NCBI GenBank assembly: GCA_019509685.1
Contig: JAEKLU010000220.1
Location: 1 to 31,223, forward strand
Origin: Mesorhizobium sp.
GTDB taxonomy: Bacteria; Pseudomonadota; Alphaproteobacteria; Rhizobiales; Rhizobiaceae
DNA: 31,223 nucleotides
Direction: 5' to 3'
In this document: positions 21,901-28,370 of the stretch, in pieces
Position numbering within the stretch: position 1 is the stretch's first letter
How the letters are laid out: each line of letters begins with the position of its first letter
The notes under the pieces: model-generated
The model's database searches: none
What the model was told of the DNA's origin: nothing
The model's input: only the letters and a program-made list of their open reading frames with translations
Program-made: the position numbers and the translations under genes

Positions 21901-22464
21901 TCAGGCGGCGGCCCGCTTCTCGTGCCGGCCCTCTTTGATCTCCTCGGCAAGCTTGTCGCAGAAAGCGTCGAGGTCGCCGGGATTGCGGCTCGTCACCAGG
22001 CCCTGGTCGGTCATCACCGGACTGTCCTGCCACAGGCCGCCGGCATTGATCACATCGGTCTTGATCGATTTGTAGGATGTGACACGGCGGCCTTTGACGA
22101 TGCCGGTTTCGACCAGCAGCCAGGGTGCGTGGCAGATGGCGCCGACCGCTTTCTTCGCCGACCAGAACGCCTTGGTGAAATCGAGCGCTTTTTTCTCGAC
22201 CCGCAACAGGTCGGGATTGATGACGCCGCCGGGCAGCACGATGGCGTCGTAGTCGTCGGCGCGCGCCTCGTCGAGGGTCCTGTCGACCGGGACCGCACGG
22301 CCCCAATCCTTATGATCCCAGCCTTTGATCTCGCCGTGCTCGAGCGACACCACATCGACCGTGGCGCCGGCGTCGCGCAGTTTCTTGAGCGGCACCTCCA
22401 ACTCGGATTGCTCGAAACCGTTGGTGGCCAGAATAGCCACGCGCTTACCGGAAATGTCCTGCAT
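21901..22464 (-). CDS. DJ-1/PfpI family protein (type 1 glutamine amidotransferase fold)
   Basis: This 187-residue protein starts at ATG 22464 (GGAGA six bases upstream) and matches YhbO/PfpI subfamily length. It opens MQDISGKRVAILATNGFEQSELEVPLKKL, with the conserved Glu in FEQSE. LPGGVINPDLLR and the nucleophile elbow AICHAPWLLVETG (Cys-His) follow, then LVTSRNPGDLDAF. Members act as protein/nucleotide deglycases or chaperone-like stress proteins; the exact activity here is inferred. It has a consensus EcfG promoter 37 bases upstream. The HD hydrolase gene diverges from it. Confidence 0.94.
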   Translation of the reverse strand: MQDISGKRVAILATNGFEQSELEVPLKKLRDAGATVDVVSLEHGEIKGWDHKDWGRAVPVDRTLDEARADDYDAIVLPGGVINPDLLRVEKKALDFTKAFWSAKKAVGAICHAPWLLVETGIVKGRRVTSYKSIKTDVINAGGLWQDSPVMTDQGLVTSRNPGDLDAFCDKLAEEIKEGRHEKRAAA

Positions 22465-22500
22465 GATTTGTCTCCATCGTTGGGGTGATGATGAAGACCC

Positions 22501-22525
22501 AACGGCCCGCGGAGCGCAGTGTTCC
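22501..22525 (-). promoter_or_regulatory. Consensus EcfG promoter for DJ-1/PfpI gene
   Basis: Minus-strand GGAAC (22521-22525), exactly 16 bases, then CGTT (22501-22504), 37 bases from the start at 22464. It is back-to-back with the plus-strand motif at 22583-22607, so the 280-base gap is a divergent stress control region. Confidence 0.82.
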
Positions 22526-22582
22526 GTCGGCGGCGCGATCACCGGCGCCAACCGGCGTTCAGGAAAAGTCCCGGCTTTGGCG

Positions 22583-22607
22583 GGAACAATAGTCGCTCGC
22601 CAATGTT
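22583..22607 (+). promoter_or_regulatory. EcfG-type promoter candidate for HD-domain gene
   Basis: Plus-strand GGAAC (22583-22587), 16 bases, then TGTT (22604-22607), about 138 bases upstream of ATG 22745. The first -10 base differs from consensus. The leader is long but contains no other convincing gene. Confidence 0.5.
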
Positions 22608-22744
22608 TTTTGGATGCACGACGGCGCGCAGCCTCCGCCCCCGCGAACGGGCGCGCCATCGCACCCGGGTCCACCAACCCGAGCAACCCGCCTCGGCCGT
22701 CCCCACGCCGGGGCGGGCTTCACTTTGACGAGACCTTAAAGACC

Positions 22745-23155
22745 ATGCTTCACGAAGCAGCCAAGATCGCCGAGCAGGCCCATCGCGGCCAGAAGGACAA
22801 AACGGGCAGACCCTATATCGAGCATCTGCGACGCGTTGCCGAGGCTGTCGAAACGCTGGATGAGAAGACCGTCGCCTACCTGCATGACGTGGTCGAGAAA
22901 GGCGAGGGCTGGACGCTGGCCCGGCTCGAAGCGGCGGGATTTAGCGTCGGCATCGTGTCTGCGGTCGACGCACTAACGAGAAGGCTCGACGAGAGCGAGC
23001 AGGGCTTTATCTGCCGGGCCGGATCGAATTCCTTGGCGCGGCCGGTCAAACTGGCCGACCTCAAGGACAATCTCTGGCAAGCGCACCAGGCCGGGCTTTC
23101 TCCGGCAAAATACGAGACTGGCCTCCACCTTCTTGGATTGACCGCCCAGGCCTAG
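22745..23155 (+). CDS. HD-domain phosphohydrolase, small SpoT/MESH1-like
   Basis: The protein has 136 residues from ATG 22745. It begins MLHEAAKIAEQAHRGQKDKTGRPYIEHLRRVAEAV, the classic N-terminus of RelA/SpoT-type hydrolase domains (AHxGQxxKxGxPYIxH). The HD pair is in VAYLHDVVEKGEGWT, and the late metal Asp in VKLADLKDNLWQA. No synthetase or regulatory domain is present. It is shorter than MESH1 (about 180), so it may be a reduced alarmone or nucleotide hydrolase. A ribosome site is not obvious. An EcfG-like promoter upstream suggests stress induction, linking general stress and possibly (p)ppGpp removal; that link is inference. Confidence 0.82.
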   Translation: MLHEAAKIAEQAHRGQKDKTGRPYIEHLRRVAEAVETLDEKTVAYLHDVVEKGEGWTLARLEAAGFSVGIVSAVDALTRRLDESEQGFICRAGSNSLARPVKLADLKDNLWQAHQAGLSPAKYETGLHLLGLTAQA

Positions 23156-23247
23156 GGAGGCTTCACCTGGACGGTGCCGCTTCCAGGCGCGCGACCGGAT
23201 GCCGGAAGGAGAAATCCTGAGCGCGGGAAGTATTACGCCGGAATCCC

Positions 23248-23276
23248 TTGCCTCAGGAAAAATTAATTGCTATATC
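23248..23276 (+). promoter_or_regulatory. Sigma-70-type promoter of the cold-shock gene
   Basis: TTGCCT (23248-23253), 17 bases, TATATC (23271-23276). The spacer is AT-rich against a GC-rich background. It leaves a 5' leader of about 130 bases before ATG 23417, as is usual for cold-shock genes with thermosensitive leaders. Confidence 0.5.
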
Positions 23277-23416
23277 ATGGACGTCGATCTTGCTGAACGA
23301 ACGTTGTTTATGCGCCTTGGCGCCACTGACGATCTTCCCTCTCAATTTCGAAGAAACCGACGCTTGGCACTTTGCTGGGCTCGGATAATTTGCGTCGATT
23401 TGAAAAGGAGATCGCA

Positions 23417-23626
23417 ATGACTACTGGAACCGTAAAGTTCTTCAACGCCACCAAAGGCTTTGGTTTTATCGAGCAGGGCAATGGCCAGCCGGACGTTTTC
23501 GTCCACATCTCGGCCGTCGAACGCGCTGGAATGCGCTCCCTCGTCGAAGGCCAGAAGGTGACCTTTGACGTGGTGAAGGATTCCCGCAGCGGCAAGAGCG
23601 CCGCCGAGAACCTGCAGGCAGCCTAA
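23417..23626 (+). CDS. Cold-shock protein (CspA family)
   Basis: This 69-residue single cold-shock domain begins [20 protein letters not shown], with RNP1 (KGFGFI) and RNP2 (VFVHIS), and ends in an alpha/beta tail typical of the family. AAAAGGAG precedes the ATG by six bases. It binds single-stranded RNA/DNA and melts mRNA structure. Several copies are usual in rhizobia, so the paralogue name is left open. A terminator follows at 23690-23716. Confidence 0.96.
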   Translation: MTTGTVKFFNATKGFGFIEQGNGQPDVFVHISAVERAGMRSLVEGQKVTFDVVKDSRSGKSAAENLQAA

Positions 23627-23689
23627 TCACAGCGCCCTAGGGTCGTTGACCACGGATGTACTGGCATTGGCCGCAGAGGCGCATTGGAG

Positions 23690-23716
23690 AAGGTCGGGCT
23701 TGCCCCGGCCTTTTTT
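23690..23716 (+). terminator. Rho-independent terminator after cold-shock gene
   Basis: AAGGTCGGG (23690-23698), loop CTTGC, CCCGGCCTT (23704-23712) followed by TTTT. Nine pairs with one G-T wobble and a run of six T in total. It lies 64 bases after the cold-shock stop codon. Confidence 0.8.
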
Positions 23717-23789
23717 GATTGAGAGAGCAACTCCAGGAAAAGTGTGACGCGGTTTCCGTCAGGAATTGCGTCAGGCAAGGAGAAACGAA

Positions 23790-24014
23790 ATGAAGTCCAT
23801 CCCGGATACCGGGCTGTTCAAGCCGGTCCCGTCCCGAACGGAAGCCAAGACCGACGCGACCACCCGCGTTGCGCGACAGATTGTGGATCTGGAAGCCAAC
23901 GCGCGCATCGCCAAGACGGAGCGGTTGCGCGCCGCAAGGCTGGCGCAGGAAGCCGACGCACCTGTGGTCGCGCCGAAGAAGCCAGCCGCGAAGCGTTCGA
24001 AGAAGAAGGCCTGA
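23790..24014 (+). CDS. Small basic protein, uncharacterised
   Basis: The protein has 74 residues from ATG 23790, with AAGGAG seven bases upstream. It begins MKSIPDTGLFKPVPSRTEAK and has one helix (TTRVARQIVDLEANARIAKTE), and ends in a Lys/Ala-rich tail (APKKPAAKRSKKKA) like those of small nucleic-acid-binding proteins. I do not recognise a family. It follows the cold-shock terminator, so it is a separate unit. Confidence 0.65.
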   Translation: MKSIPDTGLFKPVPSRTEAKTDATTRVARQIVDLEANARIAKTERLRAARLAQEADAPVVAPKKPAAKRSKKKA

Positions 24015-24064
24015 GTCGGCCCTATCGGCTCAGAGCTTGAGCGAAGCCCGGCCGCAGCGTCGGG

Positions 24065-24403
24065 CTATTCCTTGTTCAGCTGAAGCAGATCGCCGGCCAC
24101 ATCACCGCGCGGCGTGAGCCCACGGAGCATCTTGTCCAGATCGTTGCGATTGTCTCGGCCGTCCAACTCCGGCAGGTCGAGCGAGGTCATGGCCTGCTCG
24201 TCGAACTCCACCGCCGCGCCGTAAAGTTGGGCCACTTGCAGGACCAGCTCCTCCACGTCCTCGCGGGCGATGTTTTCATCGAGATTTCGGACCCTTATCT
24301 GCTCCGCGACGCGGATCAGATTCACGATGCCATTGACCCGCATCGCGACCTGGACATGGCAGTGGGCGTCGTTGCGCAATTTGTTGGAATATCTTGGATG
24401 CAT
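24065..24403 (-). CDS. Uncharacterised small acidic protein
   Basis: The protein has 112 residues from ATG 24403, with AAGGAAGG seven bases upstream. It begins MHPRYSNKLRNDAHCHVQVAM, followed by a long helix-rich stretch (VNLIRVAEQIRVRNLDENIAREDVEELVLQVAQLYGAAVEFD) and ends near LRGLTPRGDVAGDLLQLNKE. No family is recognised. It is divergent from the small gene at 24674; the 270-base gap contains an AT-rich tract (about 24475-24540) that stands out from the GC-rich background and probably holds both promoters. Confidence 0.65.
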   Translation of the reverse strand: MHPRYSNKLRNDAHCHVQVAMRVNGIVNLIRVAEQIRVRNLDENIAREDVEELVLQVAQLYGAAVEFDEQAMTSLDLPELDGRDNRNDLDKMLRGLTPRGDVAGDLLQLNKE

Positions 24404-24673
24404 GGAAAACCTTCCTTTCCTGGACGGTTTGTCCCTCGCATGAATTGGTGCTCCCGAAGCGCGCGAATGGCAATACACAAATGTTAAAAATCCAAAATAA
24501 ATCAATTAGTTAGCAAAATACAACAATGTGCGGTTGAAGCATGTTGAGCAATGTTGGCACAGGCCTGTCTTGGCGTATCGGGCTATATTGACCGATTATG
24601 AGCCAAAACCTATCTATGAGTGGAATGAGGCAATTACTCATTCGTGGCATGGATTGTCTCTAGGGAGGCGAAA

Positions 24674-24913
24674 GTGTCTGAGCTGGAACGGCCGCAGCGG
24701 TTGCAGATCATGCTGACCGATGAGGAGCTTGCGGCACTGGAAAACTGGCGTTTTGACAAGCGCATGCCGAGCCGGTCGGCCGCCGTGCGGGAGCTTTTGC
24801 GACGCGGCCTGGCGTCCGACGGGTTCCTGACCGCCGAGACCGGATCGAGATCGCGAGATTTCGGGGTGCTGTCGTCGACCGCGGACGGTGAGAGCTCTTC
24901 GAGCGGTGATTAG
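24674..24913 (+). CDS. Small ribbon-helix-helix-like protein
   Basis: This 79-residue protein starts at GTG 24674, chosen because GGGAGG lies five bases upstream; ATG 24644 has no such site. The segment PQRLQIMLTDEELAALENWRFDKRMPSRSAAVRELLRRGL looks like a CopG/Arc-type ribbon-helix-helix (a strand, then two helices with SRSAAVRELL). The tail is Ser-rich (SSTADGESSSSGD). It ends 37 bases before the HWE kinase and is probably in the same transcript. It may be a DNA-binding partner or regulator of that unit; no toxin gene is adjacent. Confidence 0.7.
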   Translation: MSELERPQRLQIMLTDEELAALENWRFDKRMPSRSAAVRELLRRGLASDGFLTAETGSRSRDFGVLSSTADGESSSSGD

Positions 24914-24950
24914 CCGTTGTCTTTGCGTGGCGAGGCGCTAGCTACTGGGC

Positions 24951-26006
24951 ATGACCAATTCCGGGGGCACGAGTCGGCAGGATGCGAGCGTCGATGCGAG
25001 ACTGGCCGCTATCGTCGATTCGTCTTTCGACGCCATCATCAGCAAGGATCTGAACAGCGTCATCACCAGCTGGAACCACGCTGCCGAGCGCATGTTTGGC
25101 TACAGCGCCGAGGAGGCGATCGGCCGATCCATACTGATGCTCATCCCCGATCATTTGCAGGGTGAGGAAATCGACATCATCGCCAGGGTTCGCAGCGGTG
25201 AGCGCGTAGGGAGTTTCGAGACCACGCGCAGGCGCAAGGACGGCTCGCTGATTGCCGTGTCGCTCACGGTGTCGCCGATTAGAAGCGCCGATGGCGAGAT
25301 CGTCGGCGCGTCCAAGATCGCCCGCGACATCTCAGGCGCCAAGGAAAGCGAACGCCGCATCCGGCTCTTGATGCGCGAGGTCAACCACCGCGTGAAGAAC
25401 CAGTTCGCGGTGATCCTGTCGATGGTCAGGGAAACCAGCAAACGCTCTGCCAACCCCGGCGAATTCGAGGAGCTGATCCGCTCGCGCATCATGGCGCTGT
25501 CGCGCTCGCACGACCTTCTGGTCACTTCGGAATGGGCCGGCGCCAGCCTGTTCGACCTCATCCAGGAACATCTGAAACCCTTCAGTCATGAGGACCGGAT
25601 CTCGTTGTCCGGCCCGCTGGTGACGCTGCAGTCGAACGCGGTGCAGAACCTCGGCATGGCCTTTCACGAACTCGGCACCAACTCGTCCAAATATGGCGCG
25701 TTGGCGGGCGAGGGCGGCCGCATCGAGATCACCTGGAAGGTCGAGAGCGGACCGCAGGCCGAACGCCGCTTTCACCTTGTCTGGCAGGAGACCTCCAAGG
25801 CCGCAGGCGACGCCGGCAGGGCGAAGCCTGAGCACAAGGGCTTCGGCACTGTCGTGTTGCAACGGGTGGCACCGCAAGCGCTGAGCGGTGTCTCCAGCCT
25901 CGAACGCGGGCAAGGCGTTTTGAAATGGGAGCTTATCGCGCCGCTCGAGGCGATCATCGTGCCGCAGCTCGGCGCCGAGCCGGCGGGGAGCGATTTCAGC
26001 GTTTGA
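24951..26006 (+). CDS. PAS-HWE family sensor histidine kinase
   Basis: This 351-residue soluble protein has an N-terminal PAS/PAC unit at about residues 15-135 (RLAAIVDSSFDAIISKDLNSV, RMFGYSAEEAIGRS, VGASKIARDISGAKESER) and an HWE kinase core. The phospho-acceptor His is in REVNHRVKNQFAVILSMV (about residue 145), the N-box is FHELGTNSSKYGAL, and the Trp-x-Glu signature is in LVWQETSK, followed by GFGTVVLQRV. No receiver domain or response regulator is adjacent, so it is an orphan. HWE/HisKA_2 kinases are the known inputs to PhyR, which frees EcfG in the general stress response, so a role upstream of the nearby stress genes is plausible but unproven. Confidence 0.92.
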   Translation: MTNSGGTSRQDASVDARLAAIVDSSFDAIISKDLNSVITSWNHAAERMFGYSAEEAIGRSILMLIPDHLQGEEIDIIARVRSGERVGSFETTRRRKDGSLIAVSLTVSPIRSADGEIVGASKIARDISGAKESERRIRLLMREVNHRVKNQFAVILSMVRETSKRSANPGEFEELIRSRIMALSRSHDLLVTSEWAGASLFDLIQEHLKPFSHEDRISLSGPLVTLQSNAVQNLGMAFHELGTNSSKYGALAGEGGRIEITWKVESGPQAERRFHLVWQETSKAAGDAGRAKPEHKGFGTVVLQRVAPQALSGVSSLERGQGVLKWELIAPLEAIIVPQLGAEPAGSDFSV

Positions 26007-26114
26007 GGGCTGGCTTTGCCGCCAATACACGCACGCCCGGCACGGAACCGCCCTTTCTGCCGGGGCACCTTCACGATTTGCTGCAACCGGAAAGCTTTTC
26101 GTGCATTCTTGGGC

Positions 26115-26282
26115 ATGACCTCGATGCTTCGCCCCGACACCCCCGCGAAATGCTGCTCCTATTGCGGCGGTCGCGACCATGATTTCGAGGAGTGCCCGAA
26201 GCGCAAGGCCGACGCCGAGAAAGAGCAGGAGGCTGCGCGCGAAGACCTGGCGCAGAGTGGCGAAAGGCTTCCTTCAAACTAA
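26115..26282 (+). CDS. Tiny CCHC zinc-knuckle protein
   Basis: The protein has 55 residues from ATG 26115 (ATG 26124 is possible). It contains CSYCGGRDHDFEEC, an exact C-x2-C-x4-H-x4-C zinc-knuckle pattern, followed by a charged helix (KRKADAEKEQEAAREDLAQ). The zinc-knuckle fold is best known from retroviral nucleocapsids and eukaryotic RNA-binding proteins. In bacteria such short examples are little studied. No strong ribosome site is visible, and its codons could be chance, but the motif makes it worth listing. Confidence 0.5.
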   Translation: MTSMLRPDTPAKCCSYCGGRDHDFEECPKRKADAEKEQEAAREDLAQSGERLPSN

Positions 26283-26356
26283 ATGCTGGCGGGCAGGAGC
26301 GGCAATGGCAGTGCGGCCCCCATCATAGAGCGCCAAGCCTTGGTGGGAGGCGCGTG

Positions 26357-26707
26357 TCAGCCGGCCGAGCGCTTCAGCTTGGCTGCCTTGCGCAGGTCGT
26401 CATTCATTCGGGTCTGCCAGCCCGGGCCCTTTGCGCGATAGGCACTGACCACGTCAGGATCGAGCTTCAGCGAGACAGCAATTTTCTTGAATTCGGCAGG
26501 CGGCCGGCCGGGCTTGCGACGTAGTTTCAGGAGTTCGAGCGGCTGGGCATCGGGATCGGCAAGAGCGGCAGAGGTGATTGCTGCATCTTCTCCGTCGGAC
26601 AGACGCGCAAGGGCGGCGCGGGCCACAGCGCGCGCTTCTTCGCGGGTGCGCGCCGATGGAGTTGCCTTGCGGCGCAGGATCGTGGAGCGATTAGAGGCTT
26701 TCGACAT
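26357..26707 (-). CDS. brnA: BrnA-family antitoxin
   Basis: This 116-residue protein matches BrnA: a charged N-terminus (RSTILRRKATPSARTREEA), then GRPPAEFKKIAVSLKLDPDVVSAYRAKGPGWQTRMNDDLRKAA, the diagnostic ribbon-helix-helix C-terminus. ATG 26707 has AAAGGAG ten bases upstream, inside the end of the toxin remnant, a normal overlap for brnTA. The domain appears intact. Its partner toxin is broken (26691-26874), so it is a solitary antitoxin that may still regulate its promoter. Confidence 0.88.
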   Translation of the reverse strand: MSKASNRSTILRRKATPSARTREEARAVARAALARLSDGEDAAITSAALADPDAQPLELLKLRRKPGRPPAEFKKIAVSLKLDPDVVSAYRAKGPGWQTRMNDDLRKAAKLKRSAG

Positions 26708-26874
26708 AGTCGGCGATCTCCTTTGGCGACCAAGCGTTCCTCGCCATAGATTTCCCTGTCGTCGATGGCTATGACGGCATTTGCGAAATCAAATTCCGGT
26801 GCGAGCTCGAAATCGACGCCGTGCTTCGCTTTGTTGGCTCTAGCCTTTGCAGCATCCCATTCGAAACGCATCAT
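26691..26874 (-). pseudogene. brnT: brnT toxin, truncated by internal deletion with frameshift
   Basis: From ATG 26871/26874 the frame gives MRFEWDAAKARANKAKHGVDFELAPEFDF, a clear BrnT N-terminus, then IDDREIYGEERLVAKG. A normal BrnT continues for about 35 more residues through the core strands and conserved Arg residues. Here the next bases, in the +1 frame, read KEIADYVESL-stop (stop at 26691-26693), which fits the usual BrnT C-terminus and overlap with brnA. The middle of the gene is missing, so the RNase should be inactive. The open frame otherwise runs on inside brnA in a frame unlike either family. Confidence 0.75.
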
Positions 26875-26896
26875 CCGCGCCAGCTTTGCTAATTAT

Positions 26897-26925
26897 CGTA
26901 TATACCAAAATTGTGCGAGCGGCAA
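26897..26925 (-). promoter_or_regulatory. Probable brnTA promoter
   Basis: Minus-strand TTGCCG (26920-26925), 17 bases, then TATACG (26897-26902), about 25 bases before the brnT remnant start. The region is locally AT-rich and contains ATCGTATATACC, which could hold the BrnA operator. Confidence 0.4.
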
Positions 26926-27002
26926 CGTTTTCATATGGATGCAAACTGGTGTCACCTGCCTGGTAGGTCACGGAGCGGCGCACAAGCCCGACGCCGGACC
27001 CT

Positions 27003-27070
27003 GACTTTTTCTGGGATGGTCGAAGCAGAGGCGTCGAGCCGGTTTATAAGGTCAGGGCGGGGGTAGGCGG
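27003..27070 (+). promoter_or_regulatory. Conserved leader/promoter element, copy 1 (HTTM operon)
   Basis: This 68-base stretch closely matches the reverse complement of 30507-30573. Both contain GACTTTTTCTGGGATGGT, then GAAG, six variable bases, CGTCGA, CCGGT, TATA and a G-rich run before a GTG start. The CGTC block resembles the -10 of many ECF sigma promoters, with TCTGG 17 bases upstream in both copies as a possible -35. It probably co-regulates the two transcripts. Which sigma factor or regulator acts is not visible. Confidence 0.65.
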
Positions 27071-27511
27071 GTGGCCGATATCGTCTCGATCAGGGTAATT
27101 GCGAGGCCTGCCGTGCGCGTGTCCGCGGGGCGCTTGCGGCTTGTCGCCTTCATCGCCATCGCCGCGTTCATGATCGCCGGCCCGGCCGCGGAACAGGTCT
27201 TCGGGCTGCGGACGGACTGGCTGCGCTCGTGGACCATGTTCAGCGCGATCGGGGTCGGCGTGATCGACGCTTCCTTCGAGATCCGCCAGCCCGACGGCGC
27301 GCTTGTCGCGCTCGACCGGTTCGAGATGCTCGGCGCTGCCCGCGACGGCAAGCTGAAGTGGATCCAAAACCGCGAGGACCTGGCTTCCGTCATCAAGCGG
27401 CTGTGCACGGCCGCCGGGCCGGGCGCCGACATCCGGGTCCGCGCGCGGCAGGCCGCGCGCAATGGCTGGCAGATCATCCATACCGATGCCGAAAATGCCT
27501 GTGCAGACTGA
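27071..27511 (+). CDS. Membrane-anchored protein of the HTTM operon, uncharacterised
   Basis: The protein has 146 residues from GTG 27071. It starts VADIVSIRV, similar to the first codons of the repeat protein gene at 30506 (VANFISIRI). One membrane segment lies at about residues 22-41 (LRLVAFIAIAAFMIAGPAAEQV). The remaining soluble part has WLRSWTMFSAIGVGVIDASF, then QPDGALVALDRFEMLG and WQIIHTDAEN. Small partner proteins of HTTM proteins often have a Trp-x-Met-Phe-type segment and a soluble beta domain, so it may be the cognate accessory. I cannot name a family. It overlaps the start of the next gene, so the two are coupled. Confidence 0.75.
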   Translation: MADIVSIRVIARPAVRVSAGRLRLVAFIAIAAFMIAGPAAEQVFGLRTDWLRSWTMFSAIGVGVIDASFEIRQPDGALVALDRFEMLGAARDGKLKWIQNREDLASVIKRLCTAAGPGADIRVRARQAARNGWQIIHTDAENACAD

Positions 27512-28370
27512 TCGCGTCGCTGACTGGCCCAACTGGGTGGCACGCTTCGTCGGCTGGGCGGTCGATACGGAGGGCTCGTCGCGTTCGTCCGCGTTGATCC
27601 GCATCGGTCTGGCGATGCTGTTCTGGTCGCGCTGGGCGGGCGAGTTGCTGCTCTATCGGGACCCGTCGCCGATCGGCCTGTTTCTGGCGGCCAACTTCTT
27701 CGTCGCCACAGCGCTGCTCTTCGTCGGCTATCACAGCCGCGCCGCCGCTTTATGGACGGGCTCGGTCGGGCTGGCGATGTACTATCATTTCGGTTTCCAG
27801 CTCGGGCGCGAGCCCTGGACCCACCATCATATCTATCTGCTGGCCGTAGCAGTGCTGCTGATCGCGCTCACGCCTTGCGGCCGCTCCTATTCGCTGGACC
27901 GCTATCTGGCCGTGATGCGCGCCGAGCGCGCGGGCGTTGCGCCGCCGCCGGAGCGCGGCAATCTGTGGGGGCTGCGGCTGATCGCGGTGCAGCTTTCGGT
28001 GCTCTATTTCTTCGCCGCCTTCGACAAGTCGAACGTCGCATTCCTGAGCGGCGCGCGGCTCGAGGCGATGGTGCTGTGGTTCTACGCCGGTTCGGACTAT
28101 CCAACCGGCCTTGCCTGGCCCGCCACGATCGTGTCGCTGGCCGTGGTCGCGCTTGAATATGGCCTTGCCTTCGGCCTGCCGTTTCGCCGCTCGAGACGCT
28201 ATCTGGTCCTGCCCGGTCTTGCCTTTCACGCCATCATCTATGTGACGCTGCCGGTCTATACGTTCAGCGCCACCATGGCGTTGCTCTACCTCGCCTATTT
28301 CGATGCCGATGCCGTCGACAAGGTTATTGCAAGGCTCCAGGGGATCGGATTGAGAGAGGGAATATCGTGA
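27495..28370 (+). CDS. HTTM-domain membrane protein (vitamin K-dependent gamma-carboxylase-related)
   Basis: The protein has 291 residues from ATG 27495 (ATG 27486 or 27462 are alternatives, none with a clear ribosome site). It has the HTTM (horizontally transferred transmembrane) layout: RIGLAMLFWSRWAGELLLYRDP, then a series of membrane helices (AALWTGSVGLAMYYHFGFQLGREPW, HIYLLAVAVLLIALTPCG), the conserved LIAVQLSVLYFFAAFDKSN, and EYGLAFGLPFRRSRRYLVLPGLAFHAIIY. The family is related to vitamin K-dependent gamma-glutamyl carboxylase, but bacterial members have no settled activity. It sits between a small membrane partner and a secreted protein whose GTG overlaps its stop, suggesting the secreted protein is a partner or substrate. 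That is inference. Confidence 0.85.
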   Translation: MPVQTDRVADWPNWVARFVGWAVDTEGSSRSSALIRIGLAMLFWSRWAGELLLYRDPSPIGLFLAANFFVATALLFVGYHSRAAALWTGSVGLAMYYHFGFQLGREPWTHHHIYLLAVAVLLIALTPCGRSYSLDRYLAVMRAERAGVAPPPERGNLWGLRLIAVQLSVLYFFAAFDKSNVAFLSGARLEAMVLWFYAGSDYPTGLAWPATIVSLAVVALEYGLAFGLPFRRSRRYLVLPGLAFHAIIYVTLPVYTFSATMALLYLAYFDADAVDKVIARLQGIGLREGIS

